Below are positions 53,297 through 62,422 of a stretch of 64,000 nucleotides of DNA, piece by piece. A program made the translations under genes and the position numbers. Positions within the stretch are counted from its first letter, which is position 1; every line of letters begins with the position of its first letter. A model generated the notes under the pieces. That model was given only the letters and a program-made list of their open reading frames with translations, ran no database searches and was not told the origin of the DNA. The DNA is from Planococcus halocryophilus (GTDB lineage Bacteria; Bacillota; Bacilli; Bacillales_A; Planococcaceae): assembly GCF_022489025.1 (NCBI RefSeq), contig NZ_JAKVTG010000001.1:372001-436000 (forward strand), in the 5' to 3' direction.

Positions 53297-54619
53297 TTGC
53301 ATTTATATGGCACACAAACAATTAATGACCAAGGTCATTTAACAATCGGTGGAACTGATTCGGTAGAGTTGGCGAAAAAATACGGTACGCCTCTTTATGT
53401 ATACGATATTCAATTATTTCGCGACCGAGCTAGAGCTTTTCAAGAAACTTTTGAAAAAGCAGGAATTGGCTACCAAGTTGCTTATGCTAGTAAAGCTTTT
53501 TCGACGATTGCGATATACCAAGTAGCAGCAGAAGAAAAATTGTCATTAGATGTGGTTTCTGCTGGTGAACTTTATACAGCTGTTAAAGCTGGATTTCCGG
53601 TTGAAAAAATCCATTTCCATGGCAATAACAAAAGTGTAGAAGAATTACAGATGGCTTTCGAAGTGGGGATTGGCTGCATCGTAGTCGATAATTTTTATGA
53701 AATCGACTTATTGAAGAAACTTTCCGAGCGATTAGAGCAACCAATGAATATCTTATTGCGTGTAACTCCGGGCATTGAAGCTCATACACATGACTATATT
53801 ACAACAGGCCAAGAAGATTCAAAGTTCGGTTTTGATTTGAAAAATGGTCAAGCAGATCGTGCATTTGAACAAACCTTTGACCACGACTATTTGAATTTAT
53901 TAGGTCTGCATTGCCATATCGGCTCGCAAATTTTTGATACGGGTGCATTTCAACTGGCTTCTGAAAAACTAATGCAAAAAATGGCGAGTTGGAAAGAGCA
54001 ATTTGATTACACATGTCCTGTATTAAACCTTGGTGGAGGCTTTGGGATTCGTTATACAGAAGAAGACAAGCCACTTGAACCAGCTGTTTATGTAGAGCAG
54101 ATGATTGAAACGGTGAAACAAACGGCCAAAGCTTCTGGATACCCAATTCCTGAAATTTGGATCGAACCAGGTCGTTCGTTAATTGGTGACGCCGGAACGA
54201 CACTATATACAATTGGGTCTACGAAAGAAGTACCTGGAACTCGGAAGTATGCTGCGGTTGACGGGGGAATGTCGGACAATATTCGCCCGGCTTTGTACGG
54301 GGCAAAATACAGTTCAGTAATCGCAAATAATGCAAATGCTGGATTGACTGAACAATATACAATTGCAGGGAAATGCTGTGAGTCTGGAGACAAACTAATT
54401 GAACAAGCAGACCTTCCTGTTGTAACGGCAGGGGATATTTTGGGCATTTTCTGTACCGGAGCCTATGGTTATTCAATGGCGAGCAATTATAATCGTATTG
54501 CACGACCAGCTGTTATTTTTGTCGAAAATAGCGTTTCTCAGCTTGTTGTCAAACGTGAAACAAACGATGATTTGATCAAACAAGACTTGCCTTATTCACA
54601 AAAGGCTGTGCAAGAATGA
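53297..54619 (+). CDS. lysA: Diaminopimelate decarboxylase
   Basis: A 440-residue PLP enzyme for the last step of lysine synthesis. Family motifs: AYASKAFS (PLP Lys near residue 62), HGNNKS, GLHCHIGSQI, LNLGGGFGIRY, EPGRSLIGDAG, and CCESGDKL with the active Cys. The start is TTG at 53297, 6 bases after AGGAGGGG. The leader between terminator and start is only about 30 bases, too short for a lysine riboswitch. Its stop overlaps a 34-residue membrane peptide gene. Confidence 0.95.
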   Translation: MHLYGTQTINDQGHLTIGGTDSVELAKKYGTPLYVYDIQLFRDRARAFQETFEKAGIGYQVAYASKAFSTIAIYQVAAEEKLSLDVVSAGELYTAVKAGFPVEKIHFHGNNKSVEELQMAFEVGIGCIVVDNFYEIDLLKKLSERLEQPMNILLRVTPGIEAHTHDYITTGQEDSKFGFDLKNGQADRAFEQTFDHDYLNLLGLHCHIGSQIFDTGAFQLASEKLMQKMASWKEQFDYTCPVLNLGGGFGIRYTEEDKPLEPAVYVEQMIETVKQTAKASGYPIPEIWIEPGRSLIGDAGTTLYTIGSTKEVPGTRKYAAVDGGMSDNIRPALYGAKYSSVIANNANAGLTEQYTIAGKCCESGDKLIEQADLPVVTAGDILGIFCTGAYGYSMASNYNRIARPAVIFVENSVSQLVVKRETNDDLIKQDLPYSQKAVQE

Positions 54620-54720
54620 AAAAAGGAAACGTAGTTTTGCTATTATTTATATTAGCAATGGCTATTGGTTGGGGAATTGTTTACTGGCTCTTCTTTGCAG
54701 AAAATGTCATTAGCGGCTAA
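54616..54720 (+). CDS. Small single-helix membrane peptide, 34 residues
   Basis: Starts inside lysA (ATGA overlap with its stop), which implies translational coupling. The peptide has a basic start (MKKGN), one hydrophobic helix (VVLLLFILAMAIGWGIVYWL) and a short acidic tail (FFAENVISG). No function is recognised. The positive-inside, one-helix layout is that of small membrane proteins and is unlikely in a random short frame, but proof of translation is lacking. Confidence 0.6.
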   Translation: MKKGNVVLLLFILAMAIGWGIVYWLFFAENVISG

Positions 54721-54731
54721 AAAAGGCTCTC

Positions 54732-54760
54732 TTGAGTTATCAGGAGATTTATAGTAGTAT
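54732..54760 (+). promoter_or_regulatory. ribT promoter
   Basis: TTGAGT, 17 bases, TAGTAT, about 40 bases before ribT. The leader is too short for an FMN riboswitch. Confidence 0.6.
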
Positions 54761-54799
54761 GGTAAAAGCCGCTTTAAGACGAAAATGAGGGATTTAAAT

Positions 54800-55159
54800 A
54801 TGTTATTCAGATATAAGAAATCATTCGAAAAGATTGCGATGGGGCTAATGTCGTTCATGCCGAAAGAACGAGAGTTGAAAAAACTTCAGCAAACCATGCA
54901 TATTTATGAAGAAAATCCGGATTGGCAATTGTTCCTTTGGAAAAAAGAAGATGATTTTGTTGGATTATTAGGACTGCAAGTAGAAGAAGAATCTTATACT
55001 ATCCACCACATATCAGTAAACCCTTCACATCGTGGAGAAGGAATCGGTCATGAGATGATCGGTAAAATCCAAGATATAATGCAAGAACGAGAAATGCGTG
55101 CAACGGAAGAAACCGATGCCTTTCTAAAAAAATGCCCAGTAAAAAAAGGCGACCTTTAA
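54800..55159 (+). CDS. ribT: GNAT-fold protein RibT
   Basis: A 119-residue GNAT-like protein with the acetyl-CoA loop VNPSHRGEGIGHEMI. The N-terminus LFRYKKSFEKIAMGLMSFMP matches B. subtilis RibT, which is the last gene of the riboflavin operon ribDEAHT. Here the biosynthetic genes are not present and ribT stands alone with its own promoter. ATG 54800 is used, 7 bases after GAGGGA. The substrate of RibT is not established. It converges on ypuF with a shared terminator. Confidence 0.88.
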   Translation: MLFRYKKSFEKIAMGLMSFMPKERELKKLQQTMHIYEENPDWQLFLWKKEDDFVGLLGLQVEEESYTIHHISVNPSHRGEGIGHEMIGKIQDIMQEREMRATEETDAFLKKCPVKKGDL

Positions 55160-55182
55160 GTTAAAGGTTTCGCCTTTTTTTT
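55143..55182. terminator. Bidirectional terminator between ribT and ypuF
   Basis: AAAAAAGGCG-ACCTTTAA / TTAAAGGT-tt-CGCCTTTTTT with a 2-base bulge. It overlaps the ends of both convergent genes, whose stops are one base apart. Confidence 0.88.
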
Positions 55183-55661
55183 TGTTCACGTAAACTAATA
55201 ATTGAAGATCGATCTCGAAGTCTATGTTTGTGCATAAGGAAATAAGGATCTTGTTGAGGTAAAGGGTTATCAGAACAGTATGCTTCTACTGCTTTTATCA
55301 ACTCTTCTGAAACAACAGGAATTTCCTGTACAACAAAAGGCTGTCTTTCTGTAACAGCTTTTATCGAATAAGTTAAAATGCCGATCAATTTTTCGTGATC
55401 AAACCCTTCGACCCAAGTGCCTCCTGGTGTTAACTTAACTTTGGCACGGATAAACGAGCGCAATGCACCAGGATAATTGCTTCTTCGCCAGTGGTACATG
55501 CCAACAGCTAATTGTATCCAACCGGTAAGGGGGTGCATTTTATCTTTCGGTGCAACTAACTTCCAGTAGTCCTCGCCAACTTCATGACATTCAAAAAAAT
55601 CTTTTTCTAGATTAAAATTAACAATGTACTGGATAAACAGTGGATGTTGAAGTGGATGCAT
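55161..55661 (-). CDS. ypuF: DUF309 family protein YpuF
   Basis: A 166-residue protein with the DUF309 core FNLEKDFFECHEVGEDYW, followed by LTGWIQLAVGMYHWRRSNYPGA, a helical bundle with conserved His/Glu residues that suggest metal binding. Function unknown. It lies between rib genes and scpA as in B. subtilis, here on the opposite strand to both. AAAGGGGA precedes its ATG on the minus strand. Confidence 0.88.
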   Translation of the reverse strand: MHPLQHPLFIQYIVNFNLEKDFFECHEVGEDYWKLVAPKDKMHPLTGWIQLAVGMYHWRRSNYPGALRSFIRAKVKLTPGGTWVEGFDHEKLIGILTYSIKAVTERQPFVVQEIPVVSEELIKAVEAYCSDNPLPQQDPYFLMHKHRLRDRSSIISLREQKKRRNL

Positions 55662-55744
55662 TTTGATCCCCTTTCTACTATAATAAAGAATAATTGCCCA
55701 TTAATCGGGATAAATGAGTATTTTAACAGTCAGGTGGTATAGTC

Positions 55745-56518
55745 ATGTCTTATGAAGTGAAAGTAGAGGCCTTCGAAGGTCCTCTTGATTTATTATTGCA
55801 TTTAATCCACCGTTTGGAAATTGATATTTACGATATTCCAGTTTCACAGATTACTTCACAGTATATGGAACACATACGTGCGATGCAAGTCCTTGAATTA
55901 AATGAAGCGAGTGAATACCTTGTAATGGCAGCTACTTTGCTTGCGATAAAAAGTAAAACGCTTTTACCGGTCCATGAACGAGAATTGGATGAAGTTGAAT
56001 TTGAATTTGATGAGCAGGACCCACGAGAAGAATTAGTGTCTCGACTCATAGAGTATCGGAAATTCAAAGATGCTTCAGAAAATTTAAGAGAACTTGAAAG
56101 CAATCGTTCAATAATTTATACAAAAGCGCCGATGGATTTATCGGATATCCAAATAACTTTGCCTGATGACCAAGTCAATCTTGAAGTAAATGCTTACGAT
56201 ATGCTTGGTGCTTTTCAGAAAATGCTTCGTCGCAAACAGTTAAAAGCGCCTTTATCCGCGCGGATTGCTAGACAAGAGATTTCCATCAAGCAACAAATGA
56301 CTTCCATAGTGGATCAGTTAAAATTGTCAAAAGGCCGTACAGCTTTTAGTGATTTATTTCCTTCGGATGATAAATCTGTGCTCGTGGTATCGTTTTTATC
56401 GATTTTGGAATTGATGAAACGACAAGTGGTTGCAGTAGAGCAGCAAAAGAATTTTACTGATTTGATGGTGGAACTCAGAAAGGACAAGTGGGAATATGAA
56501 GACGAATCTTTCGAGTAA
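55745..56518 (+). CDS. scpA: Segregation and condensation protein A
   Basis: A 257-residue kleisin of the SMC-ScpAB condensin. The N-terminal FEGPLDLLLHLIHRLEIDIYD binds the SMC neck, and the C-terminal winged helix (SKGRTAFSDLFPSDDKSVLVVSFLSILELM region) binds the SMC head. CAGGTGG lies before ATG 55745. scpB starts inside its last codons, so the subunits are coupled in translation. Confidence 0.95.
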   Translation: MSYEVKVEAFEGPLDLLLHLIHRLEIDIYDIPVSQITSQYMEHIRAMQVLELNEASEYLVMAATLLAIKSKTLLPVHERELDEVEFEFDEQDPREELVSRLIEYRKFKDASENLRELESNRSIIYTKAPMDLSDIQITLPDDQVNLEVNAYDMLGAFQKMLRRKQLKAPLSARIARQEISIKQQMTSIVDQLKLSKGRTAFSDLFPSDDKSVLVVSFLSILELMKRQVVAVEQQKNFTDLMVELRKDKWEYEDESFE

Positions 56519-57086
56519 AATAGAAGCTTTACTTTTTGTGGCTGGAGACGATGGCCTAACAGTAAAACAGCTTCAATTTTTAACAGAGGTCAGCTTAGAA
56601 GAATTACAAGCAGGGATTACCGCATTAGATGAAAGGTACTGCTCTTCAACTAGTGGTATTGCACTAAAAGAATTAGCGGGTGTTTTTCAATTGGTTACGA
56701 AGCAGGAAGTTGCTGAAACCATTCAAAAATTGGTAGAAAACCCTACTGTTCAAGCTTTGTCACAAGCATCTTTAGAAGTACTCGCAATTATTGCTTATAA
56801 GCAACCCATTACGCGTGTAGAAGTAGAAGACTTGCGCGGAGTAAAAAGTGAAAAAGCACTCCAAACATTAACTGCTAAAGGGCTGGTTCAAGAAGCTGGA
56901 CGTGTTGAAGGAACAGGGCGTGCTATTTTATATGGTACTACGAAAGAGTTTCTAAATTATTTTGGGTTGAAGAATCTAGAAGAACTTCCTCCATTACCGG
57001 AAGAGGCTGCAAATGACCTGGATGAAGATACCGATCTTTTTATGACAAATTTTCAACAAACCTTTAAAGAAGAAGTGAAAGTGTAA
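56496..57086 (+). CDS. scpB: Segregation and condensation protein B
   Basis: A 196-residue ScpB with two winged-helix domains: IEALLFVAGDDGLTVKQLQ in the first and LSQASLEVLAIIAYKQPITR plus RGVKSEKALQTLTAKGLV in the second. It dimerises on ScpA in the condensin complex. ATG 56496 lies 23 bases inside scpA. In B. subtilis ypuI, dacB and spmAB lie between scpB and rluB; here only a 238-base gap does. Confidence 0.95.
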   Translation: MKTNLSSKIEALLFVAGDDGLTVKQLQFLTEVSLEELQAGITALDERYCSSTSGIALKELAGVFQLVTKQEVAETIQKLVENPTVQALSQASLEVLAIIAYKQPITRVEVEDLRGVKSEKALQTLTAKGLVQEAGRVEGTGRAILYGTTKEFLNYFGLKNLEELPPLPEEAANDLDEDTDLFMTNFQQTFKEEVKV

Positions 57087-57094
57087 GGTTTTAC

Positions 57095-57130
57095 AAGAAG
57101 GCTGTGTTATTGACAGTCTTCTTTTCTTTT
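57095..57130 (+). terminator. Terminator after scpB
   Basis: AAGAAGGCTGT / ACAGTCTTCTT with one G-T pair, a 6-7-base loop and a T-rich tail. Confidence 0.85.
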
Positions 57131-57254
57131 GAGCTTAGTGCTTCCGCTTTTCAGAGAAATGTGACATAATTCCGAGAGGAACGAACGGCATATCAAGTTA
57201 TTGTAATATATTTGCAGTACTCGGCTAGATAAGGTGAAACACGTTTTAAACTAC

Positions 57255-57295
57255 CTAGTTGTAGCATCTGTTCCACTCAGATGCGTACGCTTTTC
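57255..57295 (+). repeat. Possible miniature relative of the intergenic palindrome
   Basis: Begins CTAGTTGTA, has a perfect 7-bp hairpin GCATCTG / CAGATGC with a 7-base loop, and ends GTACGCTTTTC. The ends resemble those of the large repeats and of the element at 17917. It lies 30 bases before rluB, so the hairpin could also act in the rluB leader. Confidence 0.4.
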
Positions 57296-57324
57296 GAAAA
57301 AATACTAATGAGGTGAACTTATTT

Positions 57325-58056
57325 ATGGAAAGATTACAAAAAGTACTTGCACATGCAGGGGTAGCATCAAGACGTAAATCGGAACAATTGATTTTAGACG
57401 GCAAAGTAAGAGTGAACGGAAAAACAATAAAAGAGCTTGGGGTAAAAGTTTCAAACTCAGATAAAATCGAAGTAGAAGGCGTTCAGCTTGAAAAAGAGCA
57501 GAAAGTCTATCATCTACTATATAAACCACGTGGCGTCATTTCCGCTGTTTCAGATGATAAAAACCGAAAAGTGGTAACAGACTTTTTCGAAGGAATTGAA
57601 AAACGTATTTATCCAGTTGGTCGTTTAGATTACGATACATCTGGGTTATTAATCATGACTAATGATGGTGAATTTGCCAATATGCTCACGCACCCGAAAT
57701 TTGAAATTGATAAAACGTATGTAGCACGTTTAAAAGGTATTCCTGAAAAGGATGATTTAAGAAAATTAGAGCGTGGCATCAAGTTAGAAGATGGCATGAC
57801 AGCACCTGCGAAAGTGAAACTTTTGTCAGGCGATAAAAAGACGGGTAAAGCAATTGTGCAAATTACCATTCACGAAGGAAGAAATCGCCAAGTTCGGAGA
57901 ATGTTTGAAGCTATCGGATATCCAGTTCAAAAATTGAGCCGTGAACAATTTGCTTTCCTAACATTGCATGGCTTGAATGCTGGCGAATCACGTGAGCTAT
58001 CTGCGCATGAAGTGAAATTATTACGCGTGTTAGCTGAAACGGGCAAGCGCGTCTAA
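57325..58056 (+). CDS. rluB: 23S rRNA pseudouridine synthase RluB
   Basis: A 243-residue RsuA/RluB-type synthase. The N-terminal S4 domain (LQKVLAHAGVASRRKSEQLI) is followed by the catalytic GRLDYDTSGLLIMTND (Asp of the motif) and the QVRRMFEAIGYPVQKLSR segment. It isomerises a uridine in helix 90 of 23S rRNA. ATG 57325 follows GAGGTG by about 9 bases. Position just before resA is conserved in Bacilli. Confidence 0.94.
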   Translation: MERLQKVLAHAGVASRRKSEQLILDGKVRVNGKTIKELGVKVSNSDKIEVEGVQLEKEQKVYHLLYKPRGVISAVSDDKNRKVVTDFFEGIEKRIYPVGRLDYDTSGLLIMTNDGEFANMLTHPKFEIDKTYVARLKGIPEKDDLRKLERGIKLEDGMTAPAKVKLLSGDKKTGKAIVQITIHEGRNRQVRRMFEAIGYPVQKLSREQFAFLTLHGLNAGESRELSAHEVKLLRVLAETGKRV

Positions 58057-58067
58057 TTATCTAACGT

Positions 58068-58119
58068 TCACAAACCCTTCAAAACTCCAAATTTGTGACG
58101 GTTTAAACTTTGTTATAAT
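58068..58119 (+). promoter_or_regulatory. resA promoter with inverted TTTGTGA half-sites
   Basis: TCACAAA (58068-58074) and TTTGTGA (58092-58098) form an inverted pair; the latter overlaps the -35 region of an extended -10 promoter TGTTATAAT (TATAAT at 58114-58119). TTTGTGA resembles the half-sites bound by ResD, so autoregulation is plausible. Confidence 0.55.
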
Positions 58120-58156
58120 TAGGTTTGCGTAAGATACCTCGAAGGGGGGAACAAGT

Positions 58157-58717
58157 ATGGATGAAAAAGCAAAACAAACAAAGAATAGCAAGAAGCGAAA
58201 AAGAGCTGTGATGCGAACAACCATCTTAGCGATCCTAATAGCTGCGATTGGCTATACAATTTATAACAGCGCTACAGCTGAAGATGTGACGGTGCTAAAA
58301 GTCGGTGATAAAGCGCCTAATTTCACCTTAGTAGATCTTGAAGGCGAAAACCATAAGTTATCAGATTACGAAGGTCAAGGTGTCTTTTTAAATTTCTGGG
58401 GTACGTGGTGTAAGCCTTGTGCAAAAGAAATGCCGGCAATGGATCGGCAATACGAGGTTTTCACAAACCAGGGAGTTCAGGTGCTCGCAGTTAATATTGC
58501 TCAATCAGATTTTGAAGTCCAATCTTTTGCAGATCAATACGGCTTGTCTTTCCCAGTAGTGATTGATAAAACAAAAAGTGTGATGACGGCTTATAACATA
58601 AGGCCATTGCCAACCACAGTGCTTGTGAATCCGGAAGGGAACATTCAGCGCATCATTACAGGTGAAATGACAGAACAGGATATTGAAGGCTTTATGGAAG
58701 AAATCAAACCTGACTAA
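58157..58717 (+). CDS. resA: Thiol-disulfide oxidoreductase ResA
   Basis: A 186-residue membrane-anchored thioredoxin-like protein. A basic N-terminus leads to a membrane helix (about 17-36), then the thioredoxin fold with active site WGTWCKPCAKEMP. ResA reduces the haem-binding Cys pair of apocytochrome c outside the membrane. AAGGGGGG precedes ATG 58157. It heads the resABC genes; resB follows after 13 bases. Confidence 0.94.
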   Translation: MDEKAKQTKNSKKRKRAVMRTTILAILIAAIGYTIYNSATAEDVTVLKVGDKAPNFTLVDLEGENHKLSDYEGQGVFLNFWGTWCKPCAKEMPAMDRQYEVFTNQGVQVLAVNIAQSDFEVQSFADQYGLSFPVVIDKTKSVMTAYNIRPLPTTVLVNPEGNIQRIITGEMTEQDIEGFMEEIKPD

Positions 58718-58730
58718 GGAGATTTTTTGG

Positions 58731-60389
58731 ATGGAAAAATTGCAATGTCAATGCGGTCATATAAACCCGCCTGGTACGAACCTTTGTGAATCGTGTGGGC
58801 GGTCTTTGACTGAAAAAGAACAAAATAGCAAACTGGTCGACATGCGTTACGAAGGAACTGCAAGACGTTCACAAACTTATAATAAATCCATCATCGATAA
58901 AATTTGGAACTTTTTCTCAAGTGTTAAAGTCGGTGTTGGGATTATTGTCTTATTGTTAGTGGCTGCTGCAATTGGGACCATTTTGCCTCAGAAAGCATTT
59001 GTTCCTGCTAATACAGAAGCAACGATTAAAGAATATTATGCTGATACGTATGGTGTAGTTGGTCAAATTTACCATGCACTTGGCTTTCATGATTTATACA
59101 GTTCGTTTTGGTTTATTATTTTAGTTGGAATGTTAGCCATTTCGTTGATTATTGCTAGTTTAGATCGTTTTGTGCCTCTTTATAAATCGTTAAAAAATCA
59201 ACGTGTGTTGCGTCATCCAAGCTTTATGGACAAGCAGCGAATTTACGCTGAAGGACCAGGAGCAGAAGATACGCTAAAAAAAGCAGAAGAAAAATTATCT
59301 GAACTGAAATACAAAGTCCGCACAGATAAAAATGGCTTATTAGCTGAAAAAGGTCGTTTTTCTAGATGGGGTCCTTATGTCAATCACATCGGACTTATCA
59401 TCTTTTTGTTCGGGGTTATGTTACGTATGATGCCAGGATTTTATATTGATGAGAGTCTTTGGATTCGCGAAGGTGAAACAAGAGCAATTCCAGAAGTACC
59501 TGGTTATTACTTGGAAAACAAAAACTTTGAACTTGAAAATTATTCAGGTGAAGGCGGCGAAGAAATCTTCGGAGAAGCTTTGGATCGTGTGGGTACGGTA
59601 GCTAAAAACTATCAGACAGATATTGTTCTGTATAAAAAGAAAGAAGATGCATTACCCGGTGCAGTTGATGGGCAGGAAGTTGTGAAAGAATATCCAATTC
59701 GTGTAAATCAACCACTAAAATTTGCTGGGTACGCTATTTATCAAATGGACTTCCGTCTAGATGAACTAAAAGCAATGACTTTCTCGTTTATTAATAAAGA
59801 GACAGAAGAATCTTTTGGTGAATTGACCATTGATTTGATCGATCCAAAAAAAGATTATGAACTTGATAATGGCGCTTCTGTTAAATTGATTGGCTATTAT
59901 CCAGATTTCTCAGGATTTGAAAATGGCGAACCGCAAACGGCAACACCATTACCGAACAATCCTGGCTTTTTAGTGAAATTGTTTACTCCTGATACTCCAG
60001 AAGGAGAAACGAGCTTTATTACGATTAAAAATACGGTTGAGCCTTTAGGTGAAAACGAGTATAAATTAGCCTTCCAAAGTGTTGAAACACGAGATGTGTC
60101 AGGTTTAACAGTTCGTAAAGACAGCACCTTGCCGATTCTTGGTCTTGGCGGTTTAATCTTTATGATTGGTGTAGCTCAAGGGATGTATTTTAATCACCGT
60201 CGCTTCTGGATTCAGCAAAAAACTGACGGCACCATTCTATTAGCCGGTCATACCAACAAAAACTGGTTCGGCTTGAAAAAAGATTTAAATCAAGTTGTTG
60301 AATATGCATCATTGCCCGCTTACACAGATCAACAAGATGAAATCGAAAAACAAGAGAAAGCGGAAAAGGAAGGTGAAGTATTGTCATGA
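58731..60389 (+). CDS. resB: Cytochrome c maturation protein ResB
   Basis: A 552-residue ResB/CcsB. The N-terminus has a small zinc ribbon ([17 protein letters not shown], residues 6-22), as also in B. subtilis ResB. Membrane helices lie about 66-86, 126-145, 216-234 and near residue 460-480, with a large outer domain between the last two. Together with ResC it carries haem across the membrane and ligates it to cytochrome c. ATG 58731 follows AAGGAG. Its stop overlaps resC (ATGA). Confidence 0.94.
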   Translation: MEKLQCQCGHINPPGTNLCESCGRSLTEKEQNSKLVDMRYEGTARRSQTYNKSIIDKIWNFFSSVKVGVGIIVLLLVAAAIGTILPQKAFVPANTEATIKEYYADTYGVVGQIYHALGFHDLYSSFWFIILVGMLAISLIIASLDRFVPLYKSLKNQRVLRHPSFMDKQRIYAEGPGAEDTLKKAEEKLSELKYKVRTDKNGLLAEKGRFSRWGPYVNHIGLIIFLFGVMLRMMPGFYIDESLWIREGETRAIPEVPGYYLENKNFELENYSGEGGEEIFGEALDRVGTVAKNYQTDIVLYKKKEDALPGAVDGQEVVKEYPIRVNQPLKFAGYAIYQMDFRLDELKAMTFSFINKETEESFGELTIDLIDPKKDYELDNGASVKLIGYYPDFSGFENGEPQTATPLPNNPGFLVKLFTPDTPEGETSFITIKNTVEPLGENEYKLAFQSVETRDVSGLTVRKDSTLPILGLGGLIFMIGVAQGMYFNHRRFWIQQKTDGTILLAGHTNKNWFGLKKDLNQVVEYASLPAYTDQQDEIEKQEKAEKEGEVLS

Positions 60390-61570
60390 CGTTAGCTGAA
60401 ATAAGTTCAAGTTTATTATATGTAGCCTTTGTCGCTTATCTTATTGCAACATTTGTTTTCGGTGGAGCAGTTAAAGGAAATAAAGAAGGTACATTCAAAT
60501 CAGAGTCGCGATGGGGTATGGTTGCAATTACCATTACGCTCATCGGTTTTGCTGCCAATCTTGGCTATTTCTTCACAAGATGGGGCGCAACAGGTCATGC
60601 GCCGCTAAGTAATATGTTCGAATTTACAACGGCATTCGGAATGACTTTAGTTGGCGGATTTATCATTTTGTACTTCTTGTATAAAACGCCTGTATTGGGC
60701 ATGATCGTATTGCCTGTCGCATTATTGATCATTGCGTTTGCGAGTATGTTCCCAAGTGAAGTGAGTCCGCTTATTCCAGCTCTTCAAACAAACTGGTTGG
60801 CGATTCATGTCAGCACAGTTGTAATTGCGGAAGGAATTTTAGCAATTAGTGCGGCTGCAGGATTGATTTATTTATTGAAAGTAGTAGATCTTACGAAAAA
60901 ATCCAAGCAACGTATGGGGTTAGAAGCCATTATGTATTCGCTTGTACTAGTTCTTGGATTTGTTGTCGCTAGTAGTTTCTTCTCGTTAACAGGCTATGAA
61001 GCAGAATTTACTTATGTGGATAAAGAAAGCAAAGATGCGGCTGTGACGTACACGATGCCCCCGCTTTTCGGCATGAATGACTATGTCGCGTTAACGGATG
61101 ATGCCATGACACCACTTGTTGAAATGCCTGCGATTGTTCATGCAGGAAAATTGACGACTGTTGTATGGTCAATTTTGGTCGGTACGGTTCTATATTGGCT
61201 AATTCGTTTGGTTTTCAGAAAACGGATTGCTGCAATCTTAAAACCATTTGTTAAAAACGTTAACATACAATTGATGGATGAAATCGGTTATCGTGCCGTA
61301 ATTATTGGGTTCCCAGTATTTACATTAGGTGCATTAATTTTCGCCATGATTTGGGCACAAATTGCTTGGTCTCGTTTCTGGGGCTGGGACCCGAAAGAAG
61401 TATGGGCTCTGATAACCTGGTTATTCTATGCTGCATACTTGCATTTGCGTTTAGGCAAAGGGTGGCAAGGTGAAAAATCTGCATGGCTAGCTGTGCTTGG
61501 GTTTATAATCATCATGTTTAACTTAGTTGCAGTAAACTTAATAATCGCCGGGTTGCATTCTTACGCATAA
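60386..61570 (+). CDS. resC: Cytochrome c maturation protein ResC (CcsA)
   Basis: A 394-residue membrane protein of the CcmC/CcmF/CcsA family with about eight helices. The haem-handling tryptophan-rich motif reads [19 protein letters not shown], with conserved His residues in the flanking helices ([22 protein letters not shown]). It forms the haem export and ligation complex with ResB. The start overlaps the resB stop by 4 bases. A terminator follows. Confidence 0.95.
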   Translation: MTLAEISSSLLYVAFVAYLIATFVFGGAVKGNKEGTFKSESRWGMVAITITLIGFAANLGYFFTRWGATGHAPLSNMFEFTTAFGMTLVGGFIILYFLYKTPVLGMIVLPVALLIIAFASMFPSEVSPLIPALQTNWLAIHVSTVVIAEGILAISAAAGLIYLLKVVDLTKKSKQRMGLEAIMYSLVLVLGFVVASSFFSLTGYEAEFTYVDKESKDAAVTYTMPPLFGMNDYVALTDDAMTPLVEMPAIVHAGKLTTVVWSILVGTVLYWLIRLVFRKRIAAILKPFVKNVNIQLMDEIGYRAVIIGFPVFTLGALIFAMIWAQIAWSRFWGWDPKEVWALITWLFYAAYLHLRLGKGWQGEKSAWLAVLGFIIIMFNLVAVNLIIAGLHSYA

Positions 61571-61575
61571 CAAGC

Positions 61576-61607
61576 AGGCCTTTTCCGGTAACGGAAAAGG
61601 TCTTTTA
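61576..61607 (+). terminator. Terminator after resC
   Basis: AGGCCTTTTCCG / CGGAAAAGGTCT with one mispair-tolerated G-T and a GTAA loop, then T-rich tail. It separates resABC from resDE. Confidence 0.85.
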
Positions 61608-61613
61608 TTTTAG

Positions 61614-61646
61614 TCTAGACTTCAACGTATGCTTACACTTTTCTTT
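61614..61646 (+). repeat. Possible deletion remnant of the intergenic palindrome
   Basis: Begins CTAGACTTCAACG and ends ACACTTTTCTTTAT, like the joined ends of the large repeat (CTAGCTTCAACG ... ACGCTTTTCTTTAT) with the hairpin body missing. It lies just past the resC terminator, a position like that of copy A after nupQ. Confidence 0.45.
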
Positions 61647-61705
61647 ATTTTTAATAAGGTTATCGGTACAATGAGACATAACAGTAGAAAGTTGGAGGGG
61701 TTAGG

Positions 61706-62422
61706 ATGTCAGAGGAAATTACGGTTTTAGTAGTAGACGATGAGGAACGAATTCGACGGTTGTTGAAAATGTATTTAGAGCGTGAAGGATATGTAGTGGA
61801 AGAAGCAGAAAACGGTGTTCAAGCATTAGAGATGGCACTAGAAAAAGATTATCATTGCATCTTGCTCGATTTGATGATGCCTGAAAAAGATGGAGTCGCT
61901 GTTGCTACAGAATTACGCGAAACTAAAATGACGCCTATTATCATGCTTACTGCAAAAGGGGAAGAAGCTAACCGAGTGGAAGGTTTTGAATCTGGAGCTG
62001 ATGATTATATTGTGAAGCCTTTTAGTCCGAGAGAAGTAGTGTTGCGTGTGAAAGCAATATTACGTCGTTCGTCTGCTTATTCACCGATTTCCAATTCAAC
62101 GGTTTCAAAAGACTTGGTTGTTTTCCCTCACTTGACTATTGATCACGATGCTCATCGTGTCACAGCGGATGGCGTAGAAGTAAACTTAACGCCGAAGGAA
62201 TATGAGTTATTGTACTTTTTAGCAAAAGCACCCGATAAAGTTTTTGACCGTGAGCACTTACTCAAAGAAGTGTGGCATTACGACTTTTTTGGTGACTTAC
62301 GTACAGTAGATACGCACGTCAAACGATTGCGTGAAAAACTGAATCGCGTATCAGAATCAGCTGCGAAAATGATTGTCACGGTATGGGGCGTCGGCTATAA
62401 ATTTGAGGTTGGCAATGAATAG
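61706..62422 (+). CDS. resD: Redox response regulator ResD
   Basis: A 238-residue OmpR-type regulator. The receiver has the acidic pocket VVDDEE, the phosphorylated Asp in ILLDLMMPEKDG (near residue 57) and Lys in IVKPFSPRE; the C-terminal winged helix shows LTPKEYELLYFLAKAP and VDTHVKRLREKL. With ResE it activates genes for aerobic and anaerobic respiration. TTGGAGGGG precedes ATG 61706. resE begins within its last codons. Confidence 0.95.
   Translation: MSEEITVLVVDDEERIRRLLKMYLEREGYVVEEAENGVQALEMALEKDYHCILLDLMMPEKDGVAVATELRETKMTPIIMLTAKGEEANRVEGFESGADDYIVKPFSPREVVLRVKAILRRSSAYSPISNSTVSKDLVVFPHLTIDHDAHRVTADGVEVNLTPKEYELLYFLAKAPDKVFDREHLLKEVWHYDFFGDLRTVDTHVKRLREKLNRVSESAAKMIVTVWGVGYKFEVGNE

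Noticed and set aside
53799-54447. Long minus-strand frames inside lysA
   Set aside because: Two overlapping frames antisense to a clear diaminopimelate decarboxylase; no ribosome sites and no recognisable motifs.
58731-58800. Zinc ribbon at the ResB N-terminus as a novel fusion
   Set aside because: B. subtilis ResB, as I recall it, has the same Cys-rich start, so it is a family feature.
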